DNA of 64,000 nucleotides from Fibrella forsythiae (GTDB lineage Bacteria; Bacteroidota; Bacteroidia; Cytophagales; Spirosomataceae): NCBI RefSeq assembly GCF_017353175.1, contig NZ_JAFMYW010000002.1, forward strand, positions 806,001-870,000, given 5' to 3'. Below, piece after piece: positions 35,401 to 43,831 of this stretch. Within the stretch, counting starts at the first letter, position 1. Each line of letters opens with the position of its first letter. A model generated the notes under the pieces. The model saw nothing but the letters and a program-made list of their open reading frames with translations. It made no database searches and was not told where the DNA came from. The translations under genes were made by a program, and so were the position numbers.

Positions 35401-36573
35401 TTCCAGGTACGTAAGTTCGACGAAACGGTTATTTCCAGCACAACGATTGACGTTATTGCCACACGAACGCTGCCTGCTTCGCAAACAAATGCCAACGGGC
35501 AGCAGGCTGATGACCCGAACGATGTGGGGGCAGTGTACCCACTGAACCTGTCGATTCCTACGCCGGGCGATTACAAGATCTCTATCGAATATGAAGAAGG
35601 CGTAACCATCTTCCGGAGTAACTCGGTCACGGCCGGCTCGGGGTCAAGTTTTGCGTTCCCGTATACATTCCGCGCTCAGAATGGTGATGTACTGGCCAGT
35701 AGCAAGGGGGCACTGTTCGACAGCGGCACCAGCATCGATACGCTGAAAGCAGCCTGGTACTATTTCTACGATATGCAGTTGCGCCCGCTCGATTGCCCGG
35801 CCGCACAGCGCACTGCCGTGACCGTTACAACGCGCCCATCGCCAACCGCCACAATTGCCGCCGTTAGCAACGCAACAGCTTGTCAGGGTGGGGTGATCTC
35901 GTTGCGATCGACCTCAACAACAGCTACGGCTGGCGAGGTACTTACGTACCAATGGCTCCTGAACGGGCAGGCCATTGCGGGGGCTACCAGTCAGTCATAC
36001 GCGGCCGGAAGCAGTGGGCAATATGCGCTTCAGGTTGGTAGCAGCTGTGCGCCGGTTACGTCGTCGGCAGTGAGCGTTTCCATTGTGCAGCCGCAACTGC
36101 CCGTGATTGTCCAGTCGGGTCTGGTGCTGACATCCAACGCAACAACGGGCAACCAGTGGTTGCTCAACGGAGTGCCGGTAACGGGAGCAACGGGGCAAAC
36201 GTATACCGCTCCCCAAACTGGTCGATATTCAGTTCGGGCCAATGTGAACGGCTGTGGCGATGGTATTTCCGAAGAGTTGTACGTGGCTATTCTGGCGGTG
36301 GAACCTCAATTCCAGGCTAGCCTGCGCATCTATCCGAACCCAACGCAGAGCCGCATAACGGTAGACGTTGCTGCGCCTGATTCGGGCCCGGATCCAACAG
36401 TTCGCCTCTTCGACGCCCGGGGCGTATTGCAGCAGCAGGTACCCATGAGCCGTACGCTAACTCGCTGCATGGCCATACTTGACCTGAGCAACTTGCCATC
36501 CGGTACGTTTTTTGTACAGGTACTGACAGACACCACCCAGAACGCGGCGGTAAAAGCAGTGCTTAAGTACTAA
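32500..36573 (+). CDS. Secreted S8 subtilisin-like protease with GEVED, CARDB, Ig-like and T9SS sorting domains
   Basis: The product is 1357 residues from ATG 32500 (MPIFYRLTGFCLLLTGSVLA, signal peptide). The catalytic triad is Asp in LGIWDGGLVY (about 127), His in HATHTSGT (about 164) and Ser in SGTSMSSPNVAG (about 385); the oxyanion Asn lies in KSAGNDHAAG. A jelly-roll P-like domain (NDRTPKLVNDLD) follows, then a GEVED domain (YADWNANGTFTDPGEL, YGNGETQEYLLRV), a CARDB repeat (VSVRVRNNGGTDQRNLPV), an Ig-like module (YQWLLNGQAIAGATSQSY) and a type A T9SS sorting domain (LRIYPNPTQSRITV to the end). It should be exported by the type IX system and act outside the cell. Confidence 0.93.
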   Translation: MPIFYRLTGFCLLLTGSVLAQPLPQYSLAQKNQLQILQQSLTQEQAANYQKAVTVAQQQGRAVEEPAGEGRIRRLRGIDEQTGNLLYDMVYFNARAANTTRTNSLYAGGSLGVNLNGSSTPVRNRLGIWDGGLVYAAHPEFGGRVIQQDNPTNTNRENEDVYHATHTSGTMIASGVNPLARGMAYGASLRAWDFGNDVSEMTTASADLLVSNHSYGSIAGWRFNSSRTTTNKWEWWGDTTLNVTQDYKFGLYDDNARSWDRIANASPYYLIVKSAGNDHAAGGPTAGQGYYLVQHNNRLSTVPRDQQFGYDQITTYGTAKNILSVGAVSNITNGYQRPSDVSLASFSSWGPTDDGRIKPDILGVGVNVISTASSTSFAYGALSGTSMSSPNVAGSVLLLQEYYGQLNPGKLMKAATLKGLVIHTANEAGPTTGPDYQTGWGLLNVERAARVIANTDKSNMLEERTLTQGQSYSVAIVASGRGPLVATICWSDPEGTVTTGSARYNDRTPKLVNDLDTRLTEGQATTFPWTLDPAAPDQAAKTGDNIRDNVEQVYIANPVPGRTYTLTISHKGTLTGTAGQAYALLVSGAGGTAYCASAATSSADSKIARVQFAGVNQAGADGCTTYSDFMSTTAVTDVQPSQPIPLTVITGTCGAAKPVVVKTYADWNANGTFTDPGELMGTSAVLNGPGTFISTIAAPSSVTAGTLVRLRIVAVETSDPNAVQPCGSYGNGETQEYLLRVVPAQTDVTVSDFVEGTPTLCANTQTVSVRVRNNGGTDQRNLPVTLQVTNAASQPVASLTSTVSLLRAYHNALVSFDLPASVSLAVGQTYQLLATISLAGDQDTTNNRLVASRTIGAGSVTGTFSAAACGSDPTVTLRSTSPSPALWYDSPTSGTLLAVGNQTSAAARSVYYVTTNDFAGRLGPQAKTDFQGGSYAGNFGPQPLISTKVPMRIDRARIYTGAAGRLTFQVRKFDETVISSTTIDVIATRTLPASQTNANGQQADDPNDVGAVYPLNLSIPTPGDYKISIEYEEGVTIFRSNSVTAGSGSSFAFPYTFRAQNGDVLASSKGALFDSGTSIDTLKAAWYYFYDMQLRPLDCPAAQRTAVTVTTRPSPTATIAAVSNATACQGGVISLRSTSTTATAGEVLTYQWLLNGQAIAGATSQSYAAGSSGQYALQVGSSCAPVTSSAVSVSIVQPQLPVIVQSGLVLTSNATTGNQWLLNGVPVTGATGQTYTAPQTGRYSVRANVNGCGDGISEELYVAILAVEPQFQASLRIYPNPTQSRITVDVAAPDSGPDPTVRLFDARGVLQQQVPMSRTLTRCMAILDLSNLPSGTFFVQVLTDTTQNAAVKAVLKY

Positions 36574-36588
36574 ACGACCTTATATCAC

Positions 36589-39408
36589 TTGGTTCCTGTT
36601 GGCAGTACATGGTTTAAACAGTCTAATCGTGCCCATGTCCTGATCTGGAAACTGGTTAGTAGTTTGATTATTAGCTTTATAGTAGTTTCGCCTATCCGGG
36701 CGCAACTGGCTTCATATACTACAGTACGGCCTACGCATGTACAGCGGCCTGCCTCGTCGACCAAACCGGTTGGGCGGAGCAGGCCGCTGGCGTTTGGGCG
36801 CAACAAAACGTATGCCAGTCATCGTGCTACGCTGGATCTCGGCCTTGATGCTACCGGTCACCCAGTCGTTTATGGACTGACGAACACCGAAGCTGCGCAG
36901 GGGACACGTACCCAGGCACTTTACGGACTGAACGCCACAGGTCTTTTTCTGAACGGGGGCACCCGGTTTGTTTCCGGTAAACTGGGCCTGTGGGATGGTG
37001 GCCAGGTGCTGACTACGCACCGCGAGTTTGGCGGCCGTGTAAGCATGCGGAATGCCGGTACGTCGTTGAGTAATCACGCCACACACATGGCAGGTACGTT
37101 GGTTGCGGCGGGCATCACGCCAGAGGCAAGAGGCATGGCTTACGGAGCTTCGCTGGCCGTTTGGGATTATGCCAATGACATAGCCGAATTAACGGTTTCG
37201 GCCGCCGATCTGCTGGTTTCCGTACATGCGTACGGACCATTGTCGGGCTGGGTGCAGAACCTGGAGCGGCCCGGGAATGATCCGAATAAAAAATGGGAAT
37301 GGTGGGGGAATACGACCATCAGCAGTACCGAAGATTATCTGTTTGGCTTTTACAGCACCAAAGCCCGCGATATTGACCGGCTGCTCTACACGAATCCATC
37401 ACTGCTGATGGTGCGGTCGGCCGATAACAAACGGGCCGAAACCGGACCAACGGCCAATACACCTTATTTTCTGAACAGTACCGATCAGCAAAGCACAGTG
37501 GTTCGCAGCCGGAACGATGCTTATGACGTGATCCCGGGCGAAGCCAACGCGAAAAACGTGCTGACGGTGGGCGCGGCCGAGGTGTCGCTGGATAGTGATA
37601 ATGACCCCACCCGCCTGCTGGTTTCGCCCTACAGTGGGTGGGGACCTACCGACGACGGACGAATCAAACCCGATCTGCTGGGAGTGGGTACAGGCGTTTA
37701 TTCAACCCTGGCCGACGGAACAGCGGCGTATGGCACCAACACAGGTACGTCGATGGCCGCCGCCAATGTGGCGGGTTCGCTATTATTGATTCAGGAATTG
37801 TATGCCCGGCAGACCAATGGCAAGTTCCTGCGGTCGGCCACGGTGAAAGGGCTGGCTATTCATACCGCCGACCGCCTGATTCCCGAGAAAGGGCCCGACT
37901 ACCGGCAGGGATGGGGCCTATTGAATACCGAAGCTGCCGCGGCTGTGGTGCAAAATGCCAATCAGGCGCATCTGATCAATGAATCGACGCTGGCGCAAGG
38001 TCAGACCTGGACAACCTCCGTTATTGCACAGGGTGGTGAACCGCTCGTGGTTACGCTTTGCTGGACAGACCCTGAAGGCTCAGTAAGCCCCCTGACCCCT
38101 TCGTCGCTTAATAACCGAACTCCTAAGCTTGTCAATGATCTCGATCTGCGGGTGTTGGCTGGCAGCACCACATCGTTACCATTTGTACTGAACCCGGCAC
38201 TTCCCGTCAATGCCGCCACCACCGCCGGTAACAGCCGCGATAATGTAGAACAGATTTACATTGCCAATCCGGTAGCGGGGCAAACCTATACCATTCGGGT
38301 CAACCACAAAGGTACATTGCTAGCCGGTATCCAGCCGTTTTCAGTACTGGCCAGTGGTCGGCGGCATGTAAAATGTACGCTGCCCGGTATGACCCTGCTG
38401 GCTAAAGCAGATACCACTATTTGTGAAGGCAGCGTGCTTAACCTGCGTTCCGACGATGTGCCGGGGGTGCGTTATGAATGGCTCCGCGACGGTATCCAGA
38501 TTCTTGAAGCCAATACACCCGAATGTCCGATACAGGAGGCTGGTGCTTACACACTCCGATACACAGACCGTAATGGCTGCACAGGCTTGTCTACACCAGT
38601 ACGGGTTAACGTGTTCAGTCCGACCGTGCAGGTATCGCCTTCAGCGGTACGTCAATACTTATGCGCCGAGCAATCTACGGTACGGTTGATAGCCAATGCT
38701 GGCAACGGAACCGCGCTTAGCTGGCTACGTAACGGGGTGCAGATAACGAGCGGCATGGCCAGTTCTACACTCGTTGTATCGCAGGAAGGAACCTATCAGG
38801 CGCAGATTATTCGAAATGGCTGCACAGGCCGCTCGGCAGCGGTTGAGGTTCAGGTGAGTGGTGTCAATACAATAACTGTGCTGCCCGCCGATGAACTGCT
38901 ACAGTTACCCGTGGGCGCGAGCCTGAGTTTACAGGCAGCGGTGGGTAAAGAATTTCAATATCAATGGTTTAGAGATAAACAGGTGATCGATAACGCCACT
39001 CAGTCGACCCTGGTGGTCAAACAGCCAGGTACGTATCAGGTGCGGGTTAACCAGCAGCAATGCGTGGGCTGGTCGGCCGAAAAAGTGGTGCGCCATTCTG
39101 CCTGGACCGGAGACAGCGTAGCCGATTCGCTTCTGACCTTCGGTTCAGATGACAGCACGTTTGTGGCGTATCCTAACCCCGTACTTACCACACTGTTGAT
39201 TCGCTATTTACAACCTGGTGCATCGCAGGTCCATGTAGATGTATACAGCGCAGCCGGGCATCTGGAAAAAGCCGGGTTTATGCTGAATCATCTCTCGAAC
39301 GGCCTGTTTACGCTTGATCTCCACGTCGGCGATTTACCCATCGGCCTATACATGCTGCACCTTACCGATGGCCCCCGACAGCGCAGTCTCCGGTTCTTAC
39401 GACGCTGA
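36589..39408 (+). CDS. Secreted S8 protease paralogue with Ig-like modules and T9SS sorting domain
   Basis: The product is 939 residues. The triad is Asp in LGLWDGGQVL, His in NHATHMAGT and Ser in TGTSMAAANVAG. The protease plus P-like part is clearly paralogous to the upstream gene (EWWGNTTISSTEDYLFGFY against EWWGDTTLNVTQDYKFGLY). Three Ig-like modules (for example YQWFRDKQVIDNATQSTL) and a T9SS domain (FVAYPNPVLTTLLIRY to the end) follow; GEVED and CARDB are absent. No ATG precedes the signal segment (LVSSLIISFIVVSPIRA); TTG 36589 is the likely start, 16 bp after the preceding stop, suggesting coupled translation. Probably an operon with the first protease. Confidence 0.9.
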   Translation: MVPVGSTWFKQSNRAHVLIWKLVSSLIISFIVVSPIRAQLASYTTVRPTHVQRPASSTKPVGRSRPLAFGRNKTYASHRATLDLGLDATGHPVVYGLTNTEAAQGTRTQALYGLNATGLFLNGGTRFVSGKLGLWDGGQVLTTHREFGGRVSMRNAGTSLSNHATHMAGTLVAAGITPEARGMAYGASLAVWDYANDIAELTVSAADLLVSVHAYGPLSGWVQNLERPGNDPNKKWEWWGNTTISSTEDYLFGFYSTKARDIDRLLYTNPSLLMVRSADNKRAETGPTANTPYFLNSTDQQSTVVRSRNDAYDVIPGEANAKNVLTVGAAEVSLDSDNDPTRLLVSPYSGWGPTDDGRIKPDLLGVGTGVYSTLADGTAAYGTNTGTSMAAANVAGSLLLIQELYARQTNGKFLRSATVKGLAIHTADRLIPEKGPDYRQGWGLLNTEAAAAVVQNANQAHLINESTLAQGQTWTTSVIAQGGEPLVVTLCWTDPEGSVSPLTPSSLNNRTPKLVNDLDLRVLAGSTTSLPFVLNPALPVNAATTAGNSRDNVEQIYIANPVAGQTYTIRVNHKGTLLAGIQPFSVLASGRRHVKCTLPGMTLLAKADTTICEGSVLNLRSDDVPGVRYEWLRDGIQILEANTPECPIQEAGAYTLRYTDRNGCTGLSTPVRVNVFSPTVQVSPSAVRQYLCAEQSTVRLIANAGNGTALSWLRNGVQITSGMASSTLVVSQEGTYQAQIIRNGCTGRSAAVEVQVSGVNTITVLPADELLQLPVGASLSLQAAVGKEFQYQWFRDKQVIDNATQSTLVVKQPGTYQVRVNQQQCVGWSAEKVVRHSAWTGDSVADSLLTFGSDDSTFVAYPNPVLTTLLIRYLQPGASQVHVDVYSAAGHLEKAGFMLNHLSNGLFTLDLHVGDLPIGLYMLHLTDGPRQRSLRFLRR

Positions 39409-39593
39409 TTAACAGATCAGTTTTCGGGCATAATATCAACTTAATACATAACGCTTTTTTGGAGTAGAGTATAGTGTAACTTATTGGTATATAGTTGTTT
39501 TAATGTTGTGCTGTGTTATCATATTGTGAACGTGAATTTCGGTTTTAAGTTGGTTTTAATCTTTGTGCCAACACATAACCAATCAACGTTCGC

Positions 39594-41105
39594 ATGCATA
39601 CATCCCGTTACTTGTTGGCCGGAAGTTTCGCCATTTTATGCCTGGTTTCCTGCGACCACCGCGATGCCGGACTCGATCCGCGTACCGAAAACACCAGTGT
39701 ATTTCGGGAAATAGCCACACTGGATTTAGGTGGCACCGCCGCCTCCGAAATTTCGGCCTACGACCCGCTGAGCCAACGGATATTTACCGTCAATAATGAA
39801 ACAGTTCCGAAGGTGGAGGTTCTCGAATACTCAACGGCAAATGGACTGGTCAAACGGGCGCCTATCGATGTGTCAGCATTGGGGGGCGTGGCCAATAGTG
39901 TGGCGGTGAGTAATGGTAAACTGGCTATCGCGCTGGAGGCAACCAACAAACAGGCGAATGGCAGCGTTGTGGTGGTCGACACCCGCACACTGGCGATTCA
40001 GAAAACAATTCCTGTGGGGGCCTTGCCTGATATGGTAACCTACAGCCCCGATGGCCGCTATATCGTCACGGCAGATGAAGGGGAGCCAAATGATGCCTAT
40101 ACGGTTGATCCGGTTGGGTCTGTCTCCATCATCGACATAACCAACAATTACAGCGTTAAAACCCTGACGTTTGAGGCCTTCGATTCGCAGAAGGCGACAT
40201 TGATGGCCAACGGCTTTCGCCTCTTTGGCCCCAAAGCTAGCCTGGCGCAGGATGTTGAACCCGAGTATGTAACTATCTCTCCCGATTCACGGAAGGCTTG
40301 GGTGACGTTGCAGGAGAGCAACGCTATTGCCGAAGTAGACCTGGTTTCGGGGGCAATTCTGCGGTTATGGCCACTGGGCACCAAAGACGTCAGCCTGACT
40401 ATCAACGCGATTGACCCCAGTGATCGCGACAACAAAATTGCGCTGGCCACCTGGCCCATCAAGACCTTCTATTTGCCCGATGCCATCGCTCATTTTGAGG
40501 CTAATGGAGGGAATTACCTCATCACTGCCGATGAGGGAGATACCCGGGCATATGGTGGCTACAACGAAGAAGCACGCATTAGCACGCTGACGCTCGACCC
40601 TGTGGCTTTCCCGAATGGAACTATGCTGAAAGACCCGGCCAATCTGGGTCGGATGGTGGTGACGAAGAGCCTGGGCGATACCGACGGTGATGGCGACTAT
40701 GACGTACTCTACGGCTTTGGTGGTCGTGGGTTTAGTATCATTAACGCAGCCACAGGCCAGCGAAGCTATTTCTCGGGTAAAACGCTGGAAGAAAAAGTAA
40801 TTGCTGCCGGTCTCTACGACGACACGCGCTCAGATGATAAAGGAGTGGAACCGGAAGGTGTAACGGTTGGTACGATAAACGGTCGGCCCATTGCGTTCAT
40901 CGCGTTGGAACGGGCCGATGCCATTGCGATTTACGATCTGAGCGATCCGGCCAATCCGCAGTTCAGGCAGCTCCTACCCACTGGCGACGCACCGGAAGGT
41001 GTTCATTTTGTGGCGGCGGGCAAAAGTCCCACCGGCCGCAGCCTGCTGATCGTGAGCAGTGAGGGAGATGGGACTGTAAAGGTTTATCAGCCTGATTTCC
41101 TGTAA
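39594..41105 (+). CDS. Choice-of-anchor I family lipoprotein (beta-propeller)
   Basis: The product is 503 residues. The signal peptide ends in a lipobox (FAILCLVSC, Cys near residue 20), so it is a lipoprotein. The rest is a beta-propeller of the choice-of-anchor I type: GGVANSVAVSNGKLAIALE, GALPDMVTYSPDGRYIVTAD, EGEPNDAYTVDP, EGDTRAYGGYNEEARI, DTDGDGDYDVLYGFGGRGFS and DKGVEPEGVTVGTINGRPIAF. Calcium-like acidic loops (DTDGDGDYD) are visible. Homologues are sometimes linked to extracellular phosphatases or nucleases, but this one has only the propeller. It is a surface or periplasmic lipoprotein of unknown ligand. Confidence 0.88.
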   Translation: MHTSRYLLAGSFAILCLVSCDHRDAGLDPRTENTSVFREIATLDLGGTAASEISAYDPLSQRIFTVNNETVPKVEVLEYSTANGLVKRAPIDVSALGGVANSVAVSNGKLAIALEATNKQANGSVVVVDTRTLAIQKTIPVGALPDMVTYSPDGRYIVTADEGEPNDAYTVDPVGSVSIIDITNNYSVKTLTFEAFDSQKATLMANGFRLFGPKASLAQDVEPEYVTISPDSRKAWVTLQESNAIAEVDLVSGAILRLWPLGTKDVSLTINAIDPSDRDNKIALATWPIKTFYLPDAIAHFEANGGNYLITADEGDTRAYGGYNEEARISTLTLDPVAFPNGTMLKDPANLGRMVVTKSLGDTDGDGDYDVLYGFGGRGFSIINAATGQRSYFSGKTLEEKVIAAGLYDDTRSDDKGVEPEGVTVGTINGRPIAFIALERADAIAIYDLSDPANPQFRQLLPTGDAPEGVHFVAAGKSPTGRSLLIVSSEGDGTVKVYQPDFL

Positions 41106-41129
41106 TATAGATGGGTGCTTATGACCATA

Positions 41130-41156
41130 AACCGTACCTGATGGGTGCGGTTTTTT
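41130..41156 (+). terminator. Rho-independent terminator after the choice-of-anchor gene
   Basis: AACCGTACC pairs with GGTGCGGTT around TGATG (one T-G pair), followed by TTTTTT. It is a classic intrinsic terminator 25 bp after the stop. Confidence 0.85.
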
Positions 41157-41310
41157 CGTAGCATCTGATCTGAAGTTGCTTTTTGCAGATGAATTTGGCG
41201 AAAACAGGATGCTGATGGGAATTAAGGTTCGTAAATCGGGACTTTCGCAGAAAAAACAGTTTGGGAGGCTATAATTCCCAAGTCTATGGCTTTAAATATC
41301 AAAATGAGGG

Positions 41311-41318
41311 TAATTTTG
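41311..41318 (+). promoter_or_regulatory. Putative -7 element for pfkA
   Basis: TAATTTTG fits TAnnTTTG, 60 bp before the pfkA ATG; the -33 box is not obvious. Confidence 0.4.
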
Positions 41319-41378
41319 CGTGGTTCTTTGCGAGCCTGATCCCTACCAGTTGTTGTTGACGAAAAAATTGATTTGCGA

Positions 41379-42356
41379 ATGAAACGTATTGCTGTGTTTA
41401 CCTCCGGGGGTGATGCGCCGGGTATGAACGCCTGTATTCGGGCGGTTGTGCGCGGGGCTGTTTACCACGGTCTTGAAGTGTTTGGCATTCGCCGGGGGTA
41501 TAATGGAATGATCAATGGCGACATATTCCAGATGACCTCTCATTCGGTGAGCAATATTGTTCAGCGGGGCGGTACCATTCTGAAATCGGCCCGCAGCAAG
41601 GAGTTCATGACCCCGGAAGGGCGGCAGAAAGCCTACGGCCAGTTGCAGAAATTCGGTATTGAGGGATTGGTTGCTATTGGCGGCAATGGTACGTTTACGG
41701 GGGCCACACTCTTCTTCGATGAGTTTGGTATTCCAACCGTAGGTGCGCCTGGCACGATCGATAATGACCTGTACGGTACTGATTATACGATCGGTTTCGA
41801 CACGGCTGTGAATACGGCGCTCGAAGCAATCGACAAAATCCGTGATACTGCTGATTCGCACGACCGGATATTCCTGATCGAGGTGATGGGCCGTGACTCC
41901 GGCTATATCGCCATTCAGTCGGGTATTGCCGGTGGGGCCGAACTGGTAATGGTTCCTGAAGTGCTCACGCCTATTTCCGAGGTTGTAAACATCCTGCAAC
42001 AAGGCTTTACCCGGAGCAAATCATCGTCGATTCTGGTGGTTGCTGAAGGTGAAGAGGAGGGCAGCGCTAAAGAAGTAGCCGAAAAAATCAGTAAGATGAT
42101 GGTCGGCCAGGATCTTGATATGCGCGTAACAACGCTTGGCCACATTCAGCGGGGCGGGATTCCAACCGCCTACGACCGGATTCTGGCCAGCCGCCTTGGC
42201 CTGGGAGCGCTCGAAGGCCTCATGAACGGCGAAAAGAACGTGATGGCGGGCGTTATCAATAATGAACTTGTCTACACACCCTTCCGCGATACAATCCGTT
42301 TGCCTAAGCCAATCAACGAAGATTTACTGCGGATGGTGAAAATTCTGTCTGTATAA
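41379..42356 (+). CDS. pfkA: 6-phosphofructokinase
   Basis: The product is 325 residues from ATG 41379 (MKRIAVFTSGGDAPGMNACI). Motifs are the ATP-site GGDAPGMN, VAIGGNGTFTGA, the catalytic GTIDNDLYGTDYTIGFDTA, EVMGRDSGYIA and HIQRGGIPTAYDR. The Gly that follows the third position of GGNG indicates an ATP-using rather than PPi-using enzyme, but the usual GGDG Asp is Asn here. It phosphorylates fructose 6-phosphate in glycolysis. It has its own promoter element and a long downstream hairpin, so it is monocistronic. Confidence 0.95.
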   Translation: MKRIAVFTSGGDAPGMNACIRAVVRGAVYHGLEVFGIRRGYNGMINGDIFQMTSHSVSNIVQRGGTILKSARSKEFMTPEGRQKAYGQLQKFGIEGLVAIGGNGTFTGATLFFDEFGIPTVGAPGTIDNDLYGTDYTIGFDTAVNTALEAIDKIRDTADSHDRIFLIEVMGRDSGYIAIQSGIAGGAELVMVPEVLTPISEVVNILQQGFTRSKSSSILVVAEGEEEGSAKEVAEKISKMMVGQDLDMRVTTLGHIQRGGIPTAYDRILASRLGLGALEGLMNGEKNVMAGVINNELVYTPFRDTIRLPKPINEDLLRMVKILSV

Positions 42357-42358
42357 GG

Positions 42359-42466
42359 AAGTCCTTAAAACGGGAAGAGTCCGGCGTCTGAAAAATTTCT
42401 TGCAGGTAGCGTAAGCATCACCTATCAGATTTTTCAGACGCCGGACTCTTCCCGTTTTAAGGACTT
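42359..42466. terminator. 38-bp perfect inverted repeat between pfkA and DUF5606
   Basis: Arm 42359-42396 (AAGTCCTTAAAACGGGAAGA...) is the exact reverse complement of 42429-42466, with a 32-nt loop. It occupies nearly all of the gap between the convergent stops at 42356 and 42481. Confidence 0.88.
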
Positions 42467-42480
42467 ACCAGCCGTTACAG

Positions 42481-42969
42481 CTATTCCGCTGTTTTGTCTT
42501 CTTCAGCAGCCGTTGATTCGTTTGTGACTGTTTCGGCTACCGGCTCGTCGGCCGATTTCTCGAACGCCTCGGGCGCATACTGATGGAGAATGGTATACCA
42601 GCTTATCAGCTTCCGGATATCGGCATCACGAACGCGTTCACGGTCATAATCAGGCAGAACCTGGGCCATGAAATCGGCGAGTTCAGATCCGTCAGCTTTC
42701 GGCGTTACGGGAAGGTCGTCTCCGAAGGTATCAGCTACCATCATCAGAATGTCGCCCAGCGGTACCGACTGCTCATTTTGAGGCGAGTCGGGCCGGTCAA
42801 CATACATTGAAATGTCGTTGAGAACAGATACGCGGGCTTGTGGCCCCATCATTGTTTTGGCTTTCTTGGCGTCGATCGTTTCGACGATCACGCCCGAGCG
42901 CCCCGGTTTCAGGATCCGGTACAGGCCGGGATAACCCGAGATATTGGCAATGGTTTTTAGTGCTTCCAT
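42481..42969 (-). CDS. DUF5606 family protein
   Basis: The product is 162 residues from ATG 42969 (MEALKTIANISGYPGLYRIL). The N-terminal two thirds match the Bacteroidota DUF5606 family: ISGYPGLYRILKPGRSGVIVETID, ARVSVLNDISMYV, VPLGDILMMVADTFG and DIRKLISWYTILHQYAPEAF. An acidic, Thr/Glu-rich tail (ADEPVAETVTNESTAAEEDK) closes it. It is cytosolic, possibly with an Sm-like N-terminal fold; function unknown. It lies downstream of engB on the same strand but with its own promoter-like element. Confidence 0.88.
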   Translation of the reverse strand: MEALKTIANISGYPGLYRILKPGRSGVIVETIDAKKAKTMMGPQARVSVLNDISMYVDRPDSPQNEQSVPLGDILMMVADTFGDDLPVTPKADGSELADFMAQVLPDYDRERVRDADIRKLISWYTILHQYAPEAFEKSADEPVAETVTNESTAAEEDKTAE

Positions 42970-42978
42970 ACGTAGGGG

Positions 42979-42986
42979 CAAAGGTA
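42979..42986 (-). promoter_or_regulatory. Putative -7 element for the DUF5606 gene
   Basis: Minus-strand TACCTTTG, 10 bp before the ATG at 42969, would give a nearly leaderless mRNA. Confidence 0.35.
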
Positions 42987-43080
42987 AGGCTTTATCCGTT
43001 TAGGCGGATGTGGAATCTGGATATCAGACGGAGGATTAGCAACGGTGGCGCTGTAGCTGCAGGCCAGGCGGCAGATCTGG

Positions 43081-43713
43081 TTAAGACTTTGTTGGGTTTA
43101 AGGTCCACTCGCTGTTGAGTTCCTCGATATAAGTAAGCACCTCGTCGCGTCCTTCACCCGTTACGGCAGAGGTGACGAAGTAAGTTGGGAAGGTGTCGAA
43201 GATCTCGGCCATCGCTTCCCGATACGCTTCGAGCGCCAATTGCCGCCCGCCCGATTTTAGTTTTTCGGTTTTAGTGAAGACCATGGCAAAAGGCAGTTCG
43301 GCTTCACCAAGGCGAGTCATAAAATCAAGGTCGATTTTTTGGGGCGGAATCCGCATGTCGATCAGTACAAAAATGCACTGAAGGTTGGGGCGGCTGGTGA
43401 GGTATCCCGTGATGATTGTGGCAAACTGATCGCGAATGGTTTTTGGTACCTTGGCAAAACCAAAGCCGGGTAAATCGACAAGATACCAAGGTGTTTCTCC
43501 CTTTAAATCGTTGATCCTGAAGTGATTGATCAACTGGGTTTTGCCCGGTTTACCCGACGTTTTAGCCAGGTCGGGACGTTGTACAAGCCGGTTAATGAGT
43601 GATGATTTTCCGACGTTTGACCGACCAATAAAGGCATACTCCGGCCGATCTGGTTTGGGGCACTTGGCAGGATCAGTGTTACTAATAACAAACTCGGCCT
43701 GATGAATTTTCAT
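43081..43713 (-). CDS. engB: Ribosome biogenesis GTPase EngB (YihA/YsxC)
   Basis: The product is 210 residues. GTPase motifs: G1 GRSNVGKSS (residues 30-38), G2 region with KTSGKPGKTQLINHF, G3 LVDLPGFGFA, G4 FTKTEK and G5 TSAVTGEG. The N-terminal KIHQAEFVISN is typical of the family. EngB acts in 50S subunit assembly and is essential in many bacteria. A TACCTTTG promoter element lies 24 bp upstream. Confidence 0.96.
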   Translation of the reverse strand: MKIHQAEFVISNTDPAKCPKPDRPEYAFIGRSNVGKSSLINRLVQRPDLAKTSGKPGKTQLINHFRINDLKGETPWYLVDLPGFGFAKVPKTIRDQFATIITGYLTSRPNLQCIFVLIDMRIPPQKIDLDFMTRLGEAELPFAMVFTKTEKLKSGGRQLALEAYREAMAEIFDTFPTYFVTSAVTGEGRDEVLTYIEELNSEWTLNPTKS

Positions 43714-43736
43714 AGAGATACCAACTTACTGGAGCG

Positions 43737-43744
43737 CAAAGGTA
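43737..43744 (-). promoter_or_regulatory. Putative -7 element for engB
   Basis: Minus-strand TACCTTTG followed by GCG, 24 bp upstream of the engB ATG. It matches the TAnnTTTG consensus. Confidence 0.5.
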
Positions 43745-43761
43745 CGATCTATTGGCCGTTC

Positions 43762-43825
43762 GATGCTGGATATTGGCTATCAGACTGATTACCCCCTGTT
43801 TGTCCGGTAGCCACTATCCAGCATC
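43762..43825 (-). terminator. 18-bp hairpin after the MoeB-rhodanese gene
   Basis: GATGCTGGATATTGGCTA (43762-43779) pairs with TAGCCACTATCCAGCATC (43808-43825), one mismatch. It begins 7 bp after the stop codon of the gene at 43832. Confidence 0.75.
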
Positions 43826-43831
43826 CACTGT

